Assembly (NCBI GenBank): GCA_947493495.1
Contig: CANLRN010000024.1
Coordinates: 1-52,333 of the forward strand
Reading direction: 5' to 3'
Length of the DNA stretch: 52,333 nt
From: an uncultured Aquimarina sp.
GTDB taxonomy: Bacteria; Bacteroidota; Bacteroidia; Flavobacteriales; Flavobacteriaceae
This document shows positions 36,011-45,190 of this stretch, one piece after another. A program made the translations under genes and the position numbers. How positions within the stretch are numbered: the stretch's first letter is position 1; each line of letters begins with the position of its first letter. The notes beneath the pieces are model-generated. The model was given only the letters and a program-made list of their open reading frames with translations, did not search any database and was not told the origin of the DNA.

Positions 36011-36601
36011 ATTTTCTGACTTGACTTTGACCCGTCATTTACCCGACACACTACTAATAATAGTAGTTTACAGATATTACAATGTAATTAAAATTACTTG
36101 ATTTTAAGAAAGGTTTTCTGATTTTTATGTAGTGCTAAATAGAAAATATATACACGTAGGTGCTATGATGCCTTTTTGAGGATGAATGTTAGAATACTGT
36201 GGACAAAAGTTTTGTACTAATACTTGTTCTTATATAAAATTAACCTAAAAAATTCAGGTTTTTCATTATTCAATCGCTAAACAGTAATACGATTTACGGA
36301 TGAGAATTTCGTAAAAATAATGGCAAGGATTTTTCGCTAGATTGATGAATCAAATTAAAGAATAGCCATAGCTATTGTTTCATTTTATGAAGAAAATATA
36401 GTAGAAAAAGAATGTCATTAGATGCGAAATTTTTATTCGTAAATCGTATAAGATAATATAAAAAACGAAGGAGTTACGATCGGAGAAATTGTCGCTCAAT
36501 TTTGAAGACTAGATATTTCTAAAATTTTATAGATTATGTCAGTATTTTGACGTTGCAATATAAATAAGTATGAATAAGTATGGGATAGAGACTATCTTGT
36601 T
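36011..36601. other. Non-coding stretch with a long palindrome
   Basis: No protein gene was recognised. Its main content is the imperfect palindrome at 36288-36448, listed separately. The remainder is AT-rich with short open frames only. Confidence 0.45.
36288..36448. repeat. 161-bp imperfect palindrome
   Basis: The outer arms TACGATTTACGGATGAGAAT (from 36288) and ATTTTTATTCGTAAATCGTA (to 36448) are inverted copies with few mismatches. A small perfect hairpin, AATAGC/GCTATT at 36361-36376, sits at the exact centre. Between them the two sides still align as inverted copies with gaps (TAATGGCA on the left, TGTCATTA on the right). It resembles a decayed MITE-like element or a structured RNA. 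It has no coding potential. Confidence 0.6.
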
Positions 36602-36919
36602 TTAAGCTGCGATTTTTATTGCTTTTAAATACCTACTAACTTCCATGAACATAGCCTGTTTACTCAGCATATCATCAATATTATTACAAGAATGGTATCC
36701 AAAAGAATAGTTCATAGAAAATTCATTAATATCAATAAGTTCTGGACTGTTTTTGTAGTTTTCTATTTCTTCTAGAAATCTCTTTCTTACATTAGTATAA
36801 TTAATAGCATATAGTTTCTCACTATTTAAATTATCAACAAGTTGATTTATTGCAGAATTGAACTTCTTTAACTGTTTCCGTGTGCCTTTTAAAAAACTAA
36901 ATTCTTCTTTATTTTTCAT
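36602..36919 (-). CDS. Hypothetical protein, 105 residues
   Basis: A soluble, lysine-rich, probably all-helical protein starting at ATG 36919 (MKNKEEFSFL). It has no signal peptide, membrane helix or recognised motif; YHSCNNIDDMLSKQ near 75-88 is the least ordinary stretch. A -7-like TACCTTTA precedes it. It stands alone between the palindrome region and mfd, and its composition resembles its neighbours. It may be lineage-specific, and the call rests on the intact frame. Confidence 0.5.
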   Translation of the reverse strand: MKNKEEFSFLKGTRKQLKKFNSAINQLVDNLNSEKLYAINYTNVRKRFLEEIENYKNSPELIDINEFSMNYSFGYHSCNNIDDMLSKQAMFMEVSRYLKAIKIAA

Positions 36920-37138
36920 AATATTCGTTGGTCTTACTGTTATACTTCTATATAAAGGTAAAATAAACAACACCTTTAATAAGGTTTTAAGGAGTTGATT
37001 TGTATTTTATAATCGCTATAATACATATATAACCGATAAAATGCAAATAAATGTGAAATTAATTCAATAAAACTATTAATATGTAAGTTTTTTCATACTA
37101 TTGTACTGTGGGGAAACCTTACTTATTTTTTCGAATGC

Positions 37139-40100
37139 TTATAACTTCTTGATTTCGTTAGGAATCGGTTGTAAAGGCTCTATTACTTTTAAAGCCACAT
37201 CTATAGAATGTATGTTTTCAAAAGTTACTAATAATCGCAATCCACTTCGTGTATTTTTTTCTTTCATTTTACATTTGTCAGGGTTTTGCTGTACAAATTG
37301 GAGGACTTTACTAAACGTAGGACTTTGATAAAAACTAGATTCTTGATCACTGATAAAATATCCAATCAGTTTACTTTTCTTCATTATGATTTTTTCTATA
37401 CCTATAGATGTTGCAATCCATTTAATCCTTACAGAGTTCATAAGGTCAACTGCTTGTTCGGGGAGTGTCCCAAAGCGATCTATTAATCTCTTTTCGTATT
37501 CTTGTAATACGTTTTCATCTTTAATAGTATTTAGTTCTGTATATAGATTAAGACGCTCAGTGATATTATTTATATAATTGTCTGGAAAAAGTAGTTCGAA
37601 ATCAGTATCTATTTGTGTATCTTTTAAATATACTTTTTCTATTGTATCATCCTCATATAATGTTGCAAACTCATTTTCTTTCAGCTCTTCAATGGCTTCG
37701 TTTAAGATCTTTTGATAGGTATCAAAACCTATTTCATTGATAAAACCACTTTGTTCACCTCCTAATAAATCTCCAGCACCACGGATTTCTAAATCTTTCA
37801 TGGCAATATTAAAACCACTCCCCAGTTCAGAGAATTGCTCTAAAGCTGTAATTCGTTTTCTTGCATCATCTGTCATTGCCGAATATGGTGGTGTAATAAA
37901 ATAACAGAACGCTTTTTTATTGCTTCTACCTACCCGACCTCGCATCTGATGCAAATCAGAAATTCCAAAATTATTCGCATTATTGATAAAAATAGTATTC
38001 GCATTGGGCACATCTAGTCCACTTTCTACAATAGTCGTAGAAATAAGCACATCAAACTCTCCATTCATAAAGGCGAGCATTAGACTTTCTAGTTTTTTAC
38101 CTTCCATTTGTCCGTGCCCAACTCCTACTTTTGCATCCGGAACCAGACGTTGTACCATTCCTGCAACTTCTTTAATATTTTCTATTCGATTATGAATAAA
38201 GAATATCTGCCCTCCTCGCTGGATTTCATAGCTCACTGCATCCCTAATCGTTTCTTCGCTAAATCGGATCACATTGGTTTCGATAGGATACCGATTTGGC
38301 GGCGGGGTGGTAATGGTAGATAAATCTCTTGCTGCCATTAAACTGAATTGAAGTGTTCGTGGAATGGGCGTTGCTGTTAATGTGAGTGTATCCACATTTT
38401 CTTTGATAGTTTTTAGCTTGTCTTTTACAGAAACTCCAAATTTTTGCTCTTCATCAATAACAAGTAGACCTAAATCTTTAAACTTTACATTTTTGTTAAC
38501 CAATTGATGCGTTCCGATAATAATATCTATTTTGCCCATTGCTAACTCTTCTAAAGTTACTCTTTTTTGTTTTGCTGTCCGAAAGCGGTTAATATAATCT
38601 ACCACAACTGGAAAGTCTTTCAATCGCTCCCTAAATGTTTTGGCGTGCTGAAATGCCAGTATCGTAGTGGGTACCAAAACAGCAACTTGTTTCCCATTAT
38701 CTACTGCTTTAAATGCTGCTCGAATCGCCACTTCGGTTTTTCCAAAACCTACATCTCCACAGATCAATCGATCCATTGGACGCTCACTCTCCATATCTGC
38801 TTTTACAGCAGCGGTAGCAGTACTCTGATCTGGCGTATCTTCATAAATAAAAGAAGCTTCTAACTCGTGCTGCAAATAACTATCTGGATTGTATTGAAAA
38901 CCTTTTTGTAGTTTCCGCTTAGCGTATAATTGTATGAGATTAAAAGCAATATGCTTTACACGCGTTTTGGTTTTTTGCTTTAAGGTTTTCCAAGCTTTGG
39001 ATCCAAGCTTATAGATCTGAGGGACTTTGCCATCTTTTCCATTAAATTTAGAAATTTTATGTAATGAGTGTATGCTTAGATACAATACATCTCTCTCTCC
39101 ATAAATTAACTTGATAGCTTCTTGTTTTTTACCTTCGACATCTATTTTCTGTAATCCTCCAAATTTTCCTATTCCGTGATCGATATGAGTGACATAATCT
39201 CCAACTTCTAGATTAGTCAATTCTTTAAGCGTTATGGCTTGTTTTTTTGCATATCCGTTTTTGAGATTGAATTTATGATAGCGCTCAAAAATCTGATGGT
39301 CTGTATAACAAATTATTTTTTGATGATGATCGATAAACCCTTGAAATGCAGAAAAGACTATTGTTTTGTACTGTTTCACATCTAAATCAGCATCGTCAAA
39401 AATATCGTGAAACCGTTTTGCCTGTTGTTCACTTACGCAGAAGATATAATTCTTATATCCAGCAGAGTGATTCTCATTTAAGTTTTTAATTAATAGATCG
39501 AATTGTTTATTAAAACTAGGCTGAGGTTTGGTATCAAATTTTAGTATAGTATCCGATTTGGCATACGGTTTTTGACCTATTTCTACTAATGTGTAGTCTA
39601 GTAATTGTTTTTTAATGAGTGTAGAGGTAACAAAAAGCTCTTCTGGTTTACTATGCTTAATGTCTTGGGATAATGTAAGAAAAGCTTCTTTTGCTTTTTC
39701 GAAATTTTTATCAATTCTAGCCGACAAAAGGTCTATATCTTTTATGAAGATAATTGTTTTAGAAGCAATATATTTCAGAAAACTCTCTCGATTCTCCTGC
39801 ATGGCTTTATTCTCGACATTGGGAATAATAGCAATTTTTTTTATTTGACCCGATGACAACTGGGTTTCTACATCAAATGATCGAATACTATCTACATCAT
39901 CACCAAAAAATTCTATCCGATATGGTTCATCATTACTAAAAGAAAAAACATCTACAATTCCTCCACGAACCGAAAATTCTCCGGGTTCGGTTACAAAATC
40001 TACTCGCTGAAATTGATATTCGAATAACACTTCATTTACAAAATCTAATGATAAAGTGTCTCCCACAGCAATTTTTAACGTATTCTTTTCCAGCTCCTTT

Positions 40101-40504
40101 TTAGTCACTACTTTTTCGAACAGCGCATCGGGATACGTAATGATTATTGAAGGTTTTTTTCGTGAATTTATTCGATTGAGTACCTCTGCCCGTAGAAGTA
40201 CATTGGCATTATCTGTTTCTTCTATCTGATATGGTCTTCGGTAACTACCAGGATAAAAGAGCACATTTTTATCTCCTAATAACCGTTCTAGATCATTGAG
40301 ATAATAAGCCGCTTCTTCTTTATCATTAAAGATGCATACAAAAGGGCAGTCGGCGGTATTAAAACTTTCTTCAATTACAAACGATACAGCAGACCCTATG
40401 AGTCCGTGAAGATGTATTTTATTTTCGGACTGGGCAATAGCAGTTCGCAGTTTCTGCATGTGCTGAGACTGTGCAAAAGTTTGCGAGATTATGTTTTTAC
40501 TCAC
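37139..40504 (-). CDS. mfd: Transcription-repair coupling factor
   Basis: An 1121-residue DNA translocase that removes RNA polymerase stalled at lesions and recruits UvrA. It shows the UvrB-like N-terminus (about 40-270, FSVRGGIVDVFSF), the RNA polymerase-interacting CarD-like domain (about 435-500, VGDYVTHIDHGIGKFGG), the helicase core with Walker A CGDVGFGKTEVA and DEEQ (VIDEEQKFGV), motif VI QMRGRVGRS, and the C-terminal TRCF domain. The initiation codon is GTG, placed by the family start and by a consensus promoter 19 nt upstream. Length is normal. Confidence 0.96.
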   Translation of the reverse strand: MSKNIISQTFAQSQHMQKLRTAIAQSENKIHLHGLIGSAVSFVIEESFNTADCPFVCIFNDKEEAAYYLNDLERLLGDKNVLFYPGSYRRPYQIEETDNANVLLRAEVLNRINSRKKPSIIITYPDALFEKVVTKKELEKNTLKIAVGDTLSLDFVNEVLFEYQFQRVDFVTEPGEFSVRGGIVDVFSFSNDEPYRIEFFGDDVDSIRSFDVETQLSSGQIKKIAIIPNVENKAMQENRESFLKYIASKTIIFIKDIDLLSARIDKNFEKAKEAFLTLSQDIKHSKPEELFVTSTLIKKQLLDYTLVEIGQKPYAKSDTILKFDTKPQPSFNKQFDLLIKNLNENHSAGYKNYIFCVSEQQAKRFHDIFDDADLDVKQYKTIVFSAFQGFIDHHQKIICYTDHQIFERYHKFNLKNGYAKKQAITLKELTNLEVGDYVTHIDHGIGKFGGLQKIDVEGKKQEAIKLIYGERDVLYLSIHSLHKISKFNGKDGKVPQIYKLGSKAWKTLKQKTKTRVKHIAFNLIQLYAKRKLQKGFQYNPDSYLQHELEASFIYEDTPDQSTATAAVKADMESERPMDRLICGDVGFGKTEVAIRAAFKAVDNGKQVAVLVPTTILAFQHAKTFRERLKDFPVVVDYINRFRTAKQKRVTLEELAMGKIDIIIGTHQLVNKNVKFKDLGLLVIDEEQKFGVSVKDKLKTIKENVDTLTLTATPIPRTLQFSLMAARDLSTITTPPPNRYPIETNVIRFSEETIRDAVSYEIQRGGQIFFIHNRIENIKEVAGMVQRLVPDAKVGVGHGQMEGKKLESLMLAFMNGEFDVLISTTIVESGLDVPNANTIFINNANNFGISDLHQMRGRVGRSNKKAFCYFITPPYSAMTDDARKRITALEQFSELGSGFNIAMKDLEIRGAGDLLGGEQSGFINEIGFDTYQKILNEAIEELKENEFATLYEDDTIEKVYLKDTQIDTDFELLFPDNYINNITERLNLYTELNTIKDENVLQEYEKRLIDRFGTLPEQAVDLMNSVRIKWIATSIGIEKIIMKKSKLIGYFISDQESSFYQSPTFSKVLQFVQQNPDKCKMKEKNTRSGLRLLVTFENIHSIDVALKVIEPLQPIPNEIKKL

Positions 40505-40522
40505 GTAGCGAATATTTTATCG

Positions 40523-40554
40523 CAAATATAGTTGCTATCTTATTGTATCCAAAA
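40523..40554 (-). promoter_or_regulatory. Consensus Bacteroidetes promoter for mfd
   Basis: On the minus strand TTTTG (40550-40554) is followed after 19 nt by TATATTTG (40523-40530). The GTG start of mfd lies about 18 nt beyond the -7 box. Confidence 0.82.
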
Positions 40555-40570
40555 GTTGGATGACATTTAA

Positions 40571-41713
40571 TTAAGAAAAACAGCGAACCAAACGTTCTAA
40601 GTCACCCTCTGTATTATATACATTACACGATACTCGTATAGCATTACCTCGGTAGGACACAAAAATATCTTCGCGCTTTAGTTTCTTTTTTACCGTTTCT
40701 AAATCCATATGATCGGATAGATACACTCCAAAAAGATGATGTGCTCTATAGGTATCTTCTTCTATAAAACAACCAAGAGATTTTAGTTTTTCAACTGTTT
40801 TTTTAGATATTGCGCTACAATATTCTTGAATTTGTTTAGGTTGCCAGTCAATCAATTGCTCTATTGCTTTTATCAGCATTGGTGTTAGTATAAAATTACT
40901 GGATTCTCCTACAGAGTATCTAGCGGCTTTCTCTTGATAACGATCTTCGTAGGTGGTAAGTCCAGAAAAATCTTCACTATTAAAACGGTTCATCCAATTA
41001 TGTTCTATAGGAGTTCCTTGATTAAAAGCATCACTGTAATACGCCATCCCAATAGCATAAGGCCCTAATAACCACTTATAGCCCCCACAGACTAAAGCAT
41101 CTGGTTGAATATCACGTACAGAAAATGGCAAGGCGCCAACACTCTGTGTACCATCTATTACCAAGATGGCATTGACCGTGTTGGTTTTTTCGCGAATTGC
41201 TTTTAGGTCAAATAAAGTACCATCTGTCCAATGTACATGTGGTAAAGCAATGACAGCAGTATTTTCTGTAATAGTTTTTAATATTGCCTCATTCCATAAT
41301 TCTCCTCGGTTTTCAAAACCATTAGGAGGAGGTATCACTTTTATCCTAGCATTATTTTTTTTGGCAACCTCTTGCCAAACATATATATTACTAGGAAATT
41401 GTTCTTCTACTACTATGATTTCATCTCCTTTTTGTAGCGGGATATTATTTGCAGCATTGGCTATTCCATAGGATACTGAGGGGATGATTGCCATATTTTT
41501 ATAGTCTGGAGCATCGATCAATGTTGCAAAACGTTGTTTCAGAATTTCTTTTTGAGTAAAGAAATCTTCTGGCATAATTTCATCAGGTCTTGCTTTTCTT
41601 TTTACTGCCTCAATACCAATTTGTGTAACTGTTTTTAATTGTGGAGCCATATACGCTCCATTAAGATAAGTGATTTCTGGAGAAAGATCAAAAAGGTGTT
41701 TTTGATGTTGCAT
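40571..41713 (-). CDS. Class V aminotransferase-fold PLP enzyme
   Basis: A 380-residue PLP-dependent enzyme of the cysteine desulfurase/isopenicillin N epimerase-like group. The PLP lysine lies in CGGYKWLLGPYAIGM near 215, the Asp contacting the PLP ring in ILVIDGTQSVGALPF near 190, and PHVHWTDGT near 165 is typical. No desulfurase-type active-site Cys loop is evident, so an aminotransferase, epimerase or lyase activity is as likely. It is followed downstream by mfd on the same strand, 66 nt away, but mfd has its own promoter. Confidence 0.8.
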   Translation of the reverse strand: MQHQKHLFDLSPEITYLNGAYMAPQLKTVTQIGIEAVKRKARPDEIMPEDFFTQKEILKQRFATLIDAPDYKNMAIIPSVSYGIANAANNIPLQKGDEIIVVEEQFPSNIYVWQEVAKKNNARIKVIPPPNGFENRGELWNEAILKTITENTAVIALPHVHWTDGTLFDLKAIREKTNTVNAILVIDGTQSVGALPFSVRDIQPDALVCGGYKWLLGPYAIGMAYYSDAFNQGTPIEHNWMNRFNSEDFSGLTTYEDRYQEKAARYSVGESSNFILTPMLIKAIEQLIDWQPKQIQEYCSAISKKTVEKLKSLGCFIEEDTYRAHHLFGVYLSDHMDLETVKKKLKREDIFVSYRGNAIRVSCNVYNTEGDLERLVRCFS

Positions 41714-42122
41714 ATATTCTATTTTGAAAGTAAAATTAATTTATCCTGATAGTACCTAAAAGGGTTTGTGAAAATATTAAGAATGATAATAAAAAAAATG
41801 TGCAATCATAAATTCAAAAAACTGCAATTTTAAATTGCTAAAAAGGATGTTATATCATCCTTTAAGTTTCCAGAAGTAAACTACCTCGGAGCAAGTCTAC
41901 CTGGCATCAGTCAGACAGGCTTAGAGGTATTAGACCTGAGATCCTGCTAGATACTGAAACGAGTTCAGCATATAGTGGGATTAGTTCAACTATCTGATTT
42001 GAAAGCATTGCTGCGCAACTTTTCTAATCAAAGTTTCACTAATAAAATGTCCTTTTAAGGTTCATTGTTATAAAACACTTATTTTTACTTTTAGTTTTTT
42101 ATCAATCGTAAAATTATAACGT
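41714..42122. other. Intergenic stretch with hairpins and REP-like remnant
   Basis: Holds an 8-bp hairpin (AAAGGATG/CATCCTTT near 41842-41863) and, at about 41881-41980, sequence resembling dispersed flavobacterial repeats: imperfect arms CTACCTCGGAGCAAG and GGCTTAGAGGTA, then CTGAAACGAGTTCAG. No gene was recognised. Confidence 0.5.
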
Positions 42123-42989
42123 ATAGATCTCTTAAAAGATATCAAAATATCAAGACCAGGATTATGGTTTCCTACTATTTGGATTTATTTAGTTCCGTTC
42201 AATTTAGAGGATGTTTTTTGGAATAACATTACTTTTTGGATTGGTCTATTTTTTGTCATGTTTCCTCTCAATTTTCTAGTTTATGGCTTAAATGATTATA
42301 ATGATATAGCTTCTGATAAACTAAATAACAGAAAGGGGAACTTCTTATTTGGAGCAAAAGCATCTGAAGAACACCTTAAATCAATTCCAAAAAAAATTAC
42401 TATTGTATTAGTCCCTTTTCTAGTGTACTTTATACTCAAATCAGGAATATACATGTTTATTCTGTTGTTCATAATGATTTTACTAAACATTATCTACAAT
42501 TTTAAACCATTAAAAATCAAAGAATTCCCTCCATTTGAAATTTTGATTCAGATAGGTTACGTCTTAACCGCTATTTTTAGTGTCATTCTTAATGGTTTAG
42601 AAATGATTCCTTGGCAAACAATTCTATACCTCTCATTGTTCGCTTTTCAGGCTCATATTGCAGGAGAAATAATGGATATAGAACCCGATATTTTATCAAA
42701 CAAGAAGACTACAGCTACGCTTATTGGTAGAAAAAAATCAAAATATCTAATGATATCTTTATTATTAGGAGAAGCTTATATTTTATCAATATGGTTTAAT
42801 GATTTTATCTTAGCTGGTTTTTTAGGTTTATTTTCGATATGGTTGTTATTTGATGTTTTGATTTTTTTCAAGGATAAACCATATACATTAAAACAAATGA
42901 AGTTTTTTGGGATAGCAATGAATTTGATTGCTTTCGGTTCTATGGTTTGGGTTTTGTATTCTGGCAATCTTTTAAATCCATCTTTTTAG
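42123..42989 (+). CDS. UbiA-family prenyltransferase (non-ATG start)
   Basis: A membrane prenyltransferase of about 288 residues with roughly eight or nine helices. The first Asp-rich motif is NDYNDIASDKLN and the second is GEIMDIEPDILSNKKT, both of which bind the prenyl diphosphate magnesium. The frame upstream of the first ATG (42258) clearly encodes the family N-terminus, ISRPGLWFPTIWIYLVPF, yet contains no ATG, GTG or TTG back to the TAA at 42117. ATA at 42123, giving (M)DLLKDIKISRPG, is the best candidate start. Members make quinones, tocopherol-like lipids or carotenoid-type products; the substrate is unknown. A mutated start would leave a truncated protein lacking the first helix. Confidence 0.75.
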   Translation: MDLLKDIKISRPGLWFPTIWIYLVPFNLEDVFWNNITFWIGLFFVMFPLNFLVYGLNDYNDIASDKLNNRKGNFLFGAKASEEHLKSIPKKITIVLVPFLVYFILKSGIYMFILLFIMILLNIIYNFKPLKIKEFPPFEILIQIGYVLTAIFSVILNGLEMIPWQTILYLSLFAFQAHIAGEIMDIEPDILSNKKTTATLIGRKKSKYLMISLLLGEAYILSIWFNDFILAGFLGLFSIWLLFDVLIFFKDKPYTLKQMKFFGIAMNLIAFGSMVWVLYSGNLLNPSF

Positions 42990-43145
42990 AGAAGTGTTTT
43001 ACAACCTAATACTATACTCTTTTTTACTTATGTTTTAAGATAAAAATTGACTGTAGTTCCGACTATACTGATTCTTTCTATTTATTATCTATAAAAAATA
43101 GCTGATTTTCTTTTACAGTAAATTAAAAATATAACTGGTATTACT

Positions 43146-43153
43146 TATATTTG
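43146..43153 (+). promoter_or_regulatory. -7 box of TerB-family gene
   Basis: TATATTTG matches TAnnTTTG, 23 nt upstream of the ATG. No -33 TTTG is clear. Confidence 0.5.
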
Positions 43154-43176
43154 CGGCAAATTAAATAAAAGAATAC

Positions 43177-43608
43177 ATGTCAATATCTGATTTATTTGAT
43201 AGTGGATTTCAAAAAAGAAATCAAGATCATTTTGCAGCAATTGTTAGAGTAGCAATGAGTGATGGTGTAATTACTGATGAAGAACGTGCTTTTTTAGACA
43301 GATTAGCAAGAAATCTAGACATTTCTGATAGTGATTATAAACAAATTCTAAAAGATTATCAATCACATCCTATCAATCCACCTACAAGTTATGATAGAAG
43401 ATTAGAACGTTTATATGACCTTTCTAGAATGGTACATGCTGATCATATTGATGGCGAAGAAGAAATTTCTGTTTTAAAGAAACTCGGGGTAGGGTTGGGG
43501 TTCCAATCGGATAATGTACCGCATATCATAGACAGAGCATTATCCTTAGTAGCAGAGGGAGTAGATAGTGACACTTTTATTGATGAAATTAAAAATATGA
43601 AAATATAA
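43177..43608 (+). CDS. TerB-family protein
   Basis: A 143-residue all-helical acidic protein made of two related halves (MSDGVITDEERAFLDRLA and VHADHIDGEEEISVLKKLG), each with the acidic metal-binding-like pattern of TerB/DjlA domains. TerB domains occur in tellurite and stress islands and in other membrane-linked contexts; no other ter gene is present, so a tellurite role is not supported. It converges on the GTPase/kinase operon with 42 nt between the stops. Length is typical for a stand-alone TerB. Confidence 0.82.
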   Translation: MSISDLFDSGFQKRNQDHFAAIVRVAMSDGVITDEERAFLDRLARNLDISDSDYKQILKDYQSHPINPPTSYDRRLERLYDLSRMVHADHIDGEEEISVLKKLGVGLGFQSDNVPHIIDRALSLVAEGVDSDTFIDEIKNMKI

Positions 43609-43650
43609 ACAAATAGCATTGTTCTGTTTGACAAAAAATAATTCCTTTTA

Positions 43651-45186
43651 TCAAGCGTGTTTTTTTGCAATTTGTTTTATGATTTTATAAATCAAGTCTT
43701 CTTGTTCAAAGGGTTTGGCTATAAAATCATCCATTCCTGATTTGAGGCATTTTTCTCTTTCTAATTCAGTCGCTATTGCTGTAAAACCAATGATAGGAAT
43801 CTCAGAGATGACTTTATCTCCATAATTTTTTCGAATCATTCGAGTAGCTTGATATCCATCGATTTTGGATACTTTTAGATCCATGAGGATCAAGTCATAA
43901 TTCCGCCTTTCGAGATAGACGATTGCTTCTTCTCCATTCATAGCTACATCTACAAAAAAGCTTCCTTGACCGATCAATATTTTCATTACTAAAAACTGAG
44001 TAGACTCTTCATCTTCTACCAATAATACTCTGAATTTTTTCTTGGTCTCGGGTAATGAATATTTTTTCTTTTTCCGTTCAGGGGCTATTTTTCTGACTTC
44101 GAACTTAAAAGGTATTTTTATATCAAAAACTGTTCCTTGGTCTGGTACGCTAGATACTTTAATATCGCCATCAAGCAAGTCTACTAGGTTTTTTACAATC
44201 GCTAAGCCTAATCCTGTACCTGTAATCTGTCGATCTCCATTATGACGAGAAAATCTATCAAATATGCTTTCTAAATTCTCTTCTTGTATACCAAATCCAG
44301 TGTCTTCGATCCTAAAACCTATACTTATTTTATTGGTTCTTTGGTAATTTTTAGTGACTGATAATTTAACGCTCCCTTCTTCTGTAAATTTAAACGCATT
44401 ATTCAATAAATTATTGATAATCTGATATACTCTGGTCCTATCTCCTATAAGATATTCTTGGATATTAGGATCAATATGCGTTTCGAATTTCAATTCTTTT
44501 TTCTTAGCTAACTTAGCATACGTTTCTTCAAAACCTTTGATGAGATTAACAAACAAAAATCGTTCTTCTGTAACTTGTAATTCTCCGGATTCAATTTTAG
44601 AAATGTCTAACATATCATCTATCAGAGCATTCAAATGATTACTTTGACGCTTAATGATTCTCACTAATTCTTCTTGCTCAAAATCTAGTTTGGTTTTCTC
44701 TAATACTTCTGCAAAACCTAGGATACTGGTAAGTGGTGTTCTAATCTCATGATTAATATTAGCAATAAAGCTATTCTTGAAATTTTCTTTTTCGACAAGA
44801 AATTTATTTTTTAATTCTAACTGTCTGGCCTTTAGGACAGATTCATTTCTTTGTTGCGCAATTTTATTAAGTTCATGGTACTTTGTCGTATAATCAAAAA
44901 GTGTAATGGCTACCTGTTTGGGATCTACGCGAATAGTAATGTCGCATATTTTTTCTGTTTTTCCTTGCTCTAAATGTATACAAGGAAAATTATATATGTC
45001 TTCATCATCAGAAATATCATCGATAAATCCTTTTATAATATCAAAAAATGGATGAGCATCGTAGATAGAAATCCCTTCTTTCCATTTAAAAATGGTGTCT
45101 TCAGTTTCTAGAATAATACCATGTAGATCAACCGAAGTATATTGTGTTTGCTGATTAAATTGTAATTTATTTTCCTGAGCAGTCAT
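43651..45186 (-). CDS. Cytosolic hybrid histidine kinase (PAS-like, HisKA, HATPase, REC)
   Basis: A 511-residue sensor kinase without a membrane segment. A PAS-like input domain (about 18-100) is followed by a coiled-coil linker (105-140), HisKA with His146 (NINHEIRTPL), HATPase_c with N box NNLLNNAFKFT, DTGFGI and GTGLGLAIV, and a C-terminal receiver with VEDEES, phospho-acceptor Asp436 (LILMDLKV), Thr in IGFTA and Lys in AKPFE. It is the last gene of a four-gene operon, 4 nt after a Ras-like GTPase. No output domain follows the receiver, so signalling probably passes by phosphotransfer or protein contact. The partner is not in the window. Confidence 0.9.
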   Translation of the reverse strand: MTAQENKLQFNQQTQYTSVDLHGIILETEDTIFKWKEGISIYDAHPFFDIIKGFIDDISDDEDIYNFPCIHLEQGKTEKICDITIRVDPKQVAITLFDYTTKYHELNKIAQQRNESVLKARQLELKNKFLVEKENFKNSFIANINHEIRTPLTSILGFAEVLEKTKLDFEQEELVRIIKRQSNHLNALIDDMLDISKIESGELQVTEERFLFVNLIKGFEETYAKLAKKKELKFETHIDPNIQEYLIGDRTRVYQIINNLLNNAFKFTEEGSVKLSVTKNYQRTNKISIGFRIEDTGFGIQEENLESIFDRFSRHNGDRQITGTGLGLAIVKNLVDLLDGDIKVSSVPDQGTVFDIKIPFKFEVRKIAPERKKKKYSLPETKKKFRVLLVEDEESTQFLVMKILIGQGSFFVDVAMNGEEAIVYLERRNYDLILMDLKVSKIDGYQATRMIRKNYGDKVISEIPIIGFTAIATELEREKCLKSGMDDFIAKPFEQEDLIYKIIKQIAKKHA

Positions 45187-45190
45187 AGTA

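Noticed and set aside
43177..43608. TerB as evidence for a tellurite-resistance island
   Set aside because: No TerC, TerD, TerZ or related genes are nearby; a lone TerB domain occurs in many contexts.
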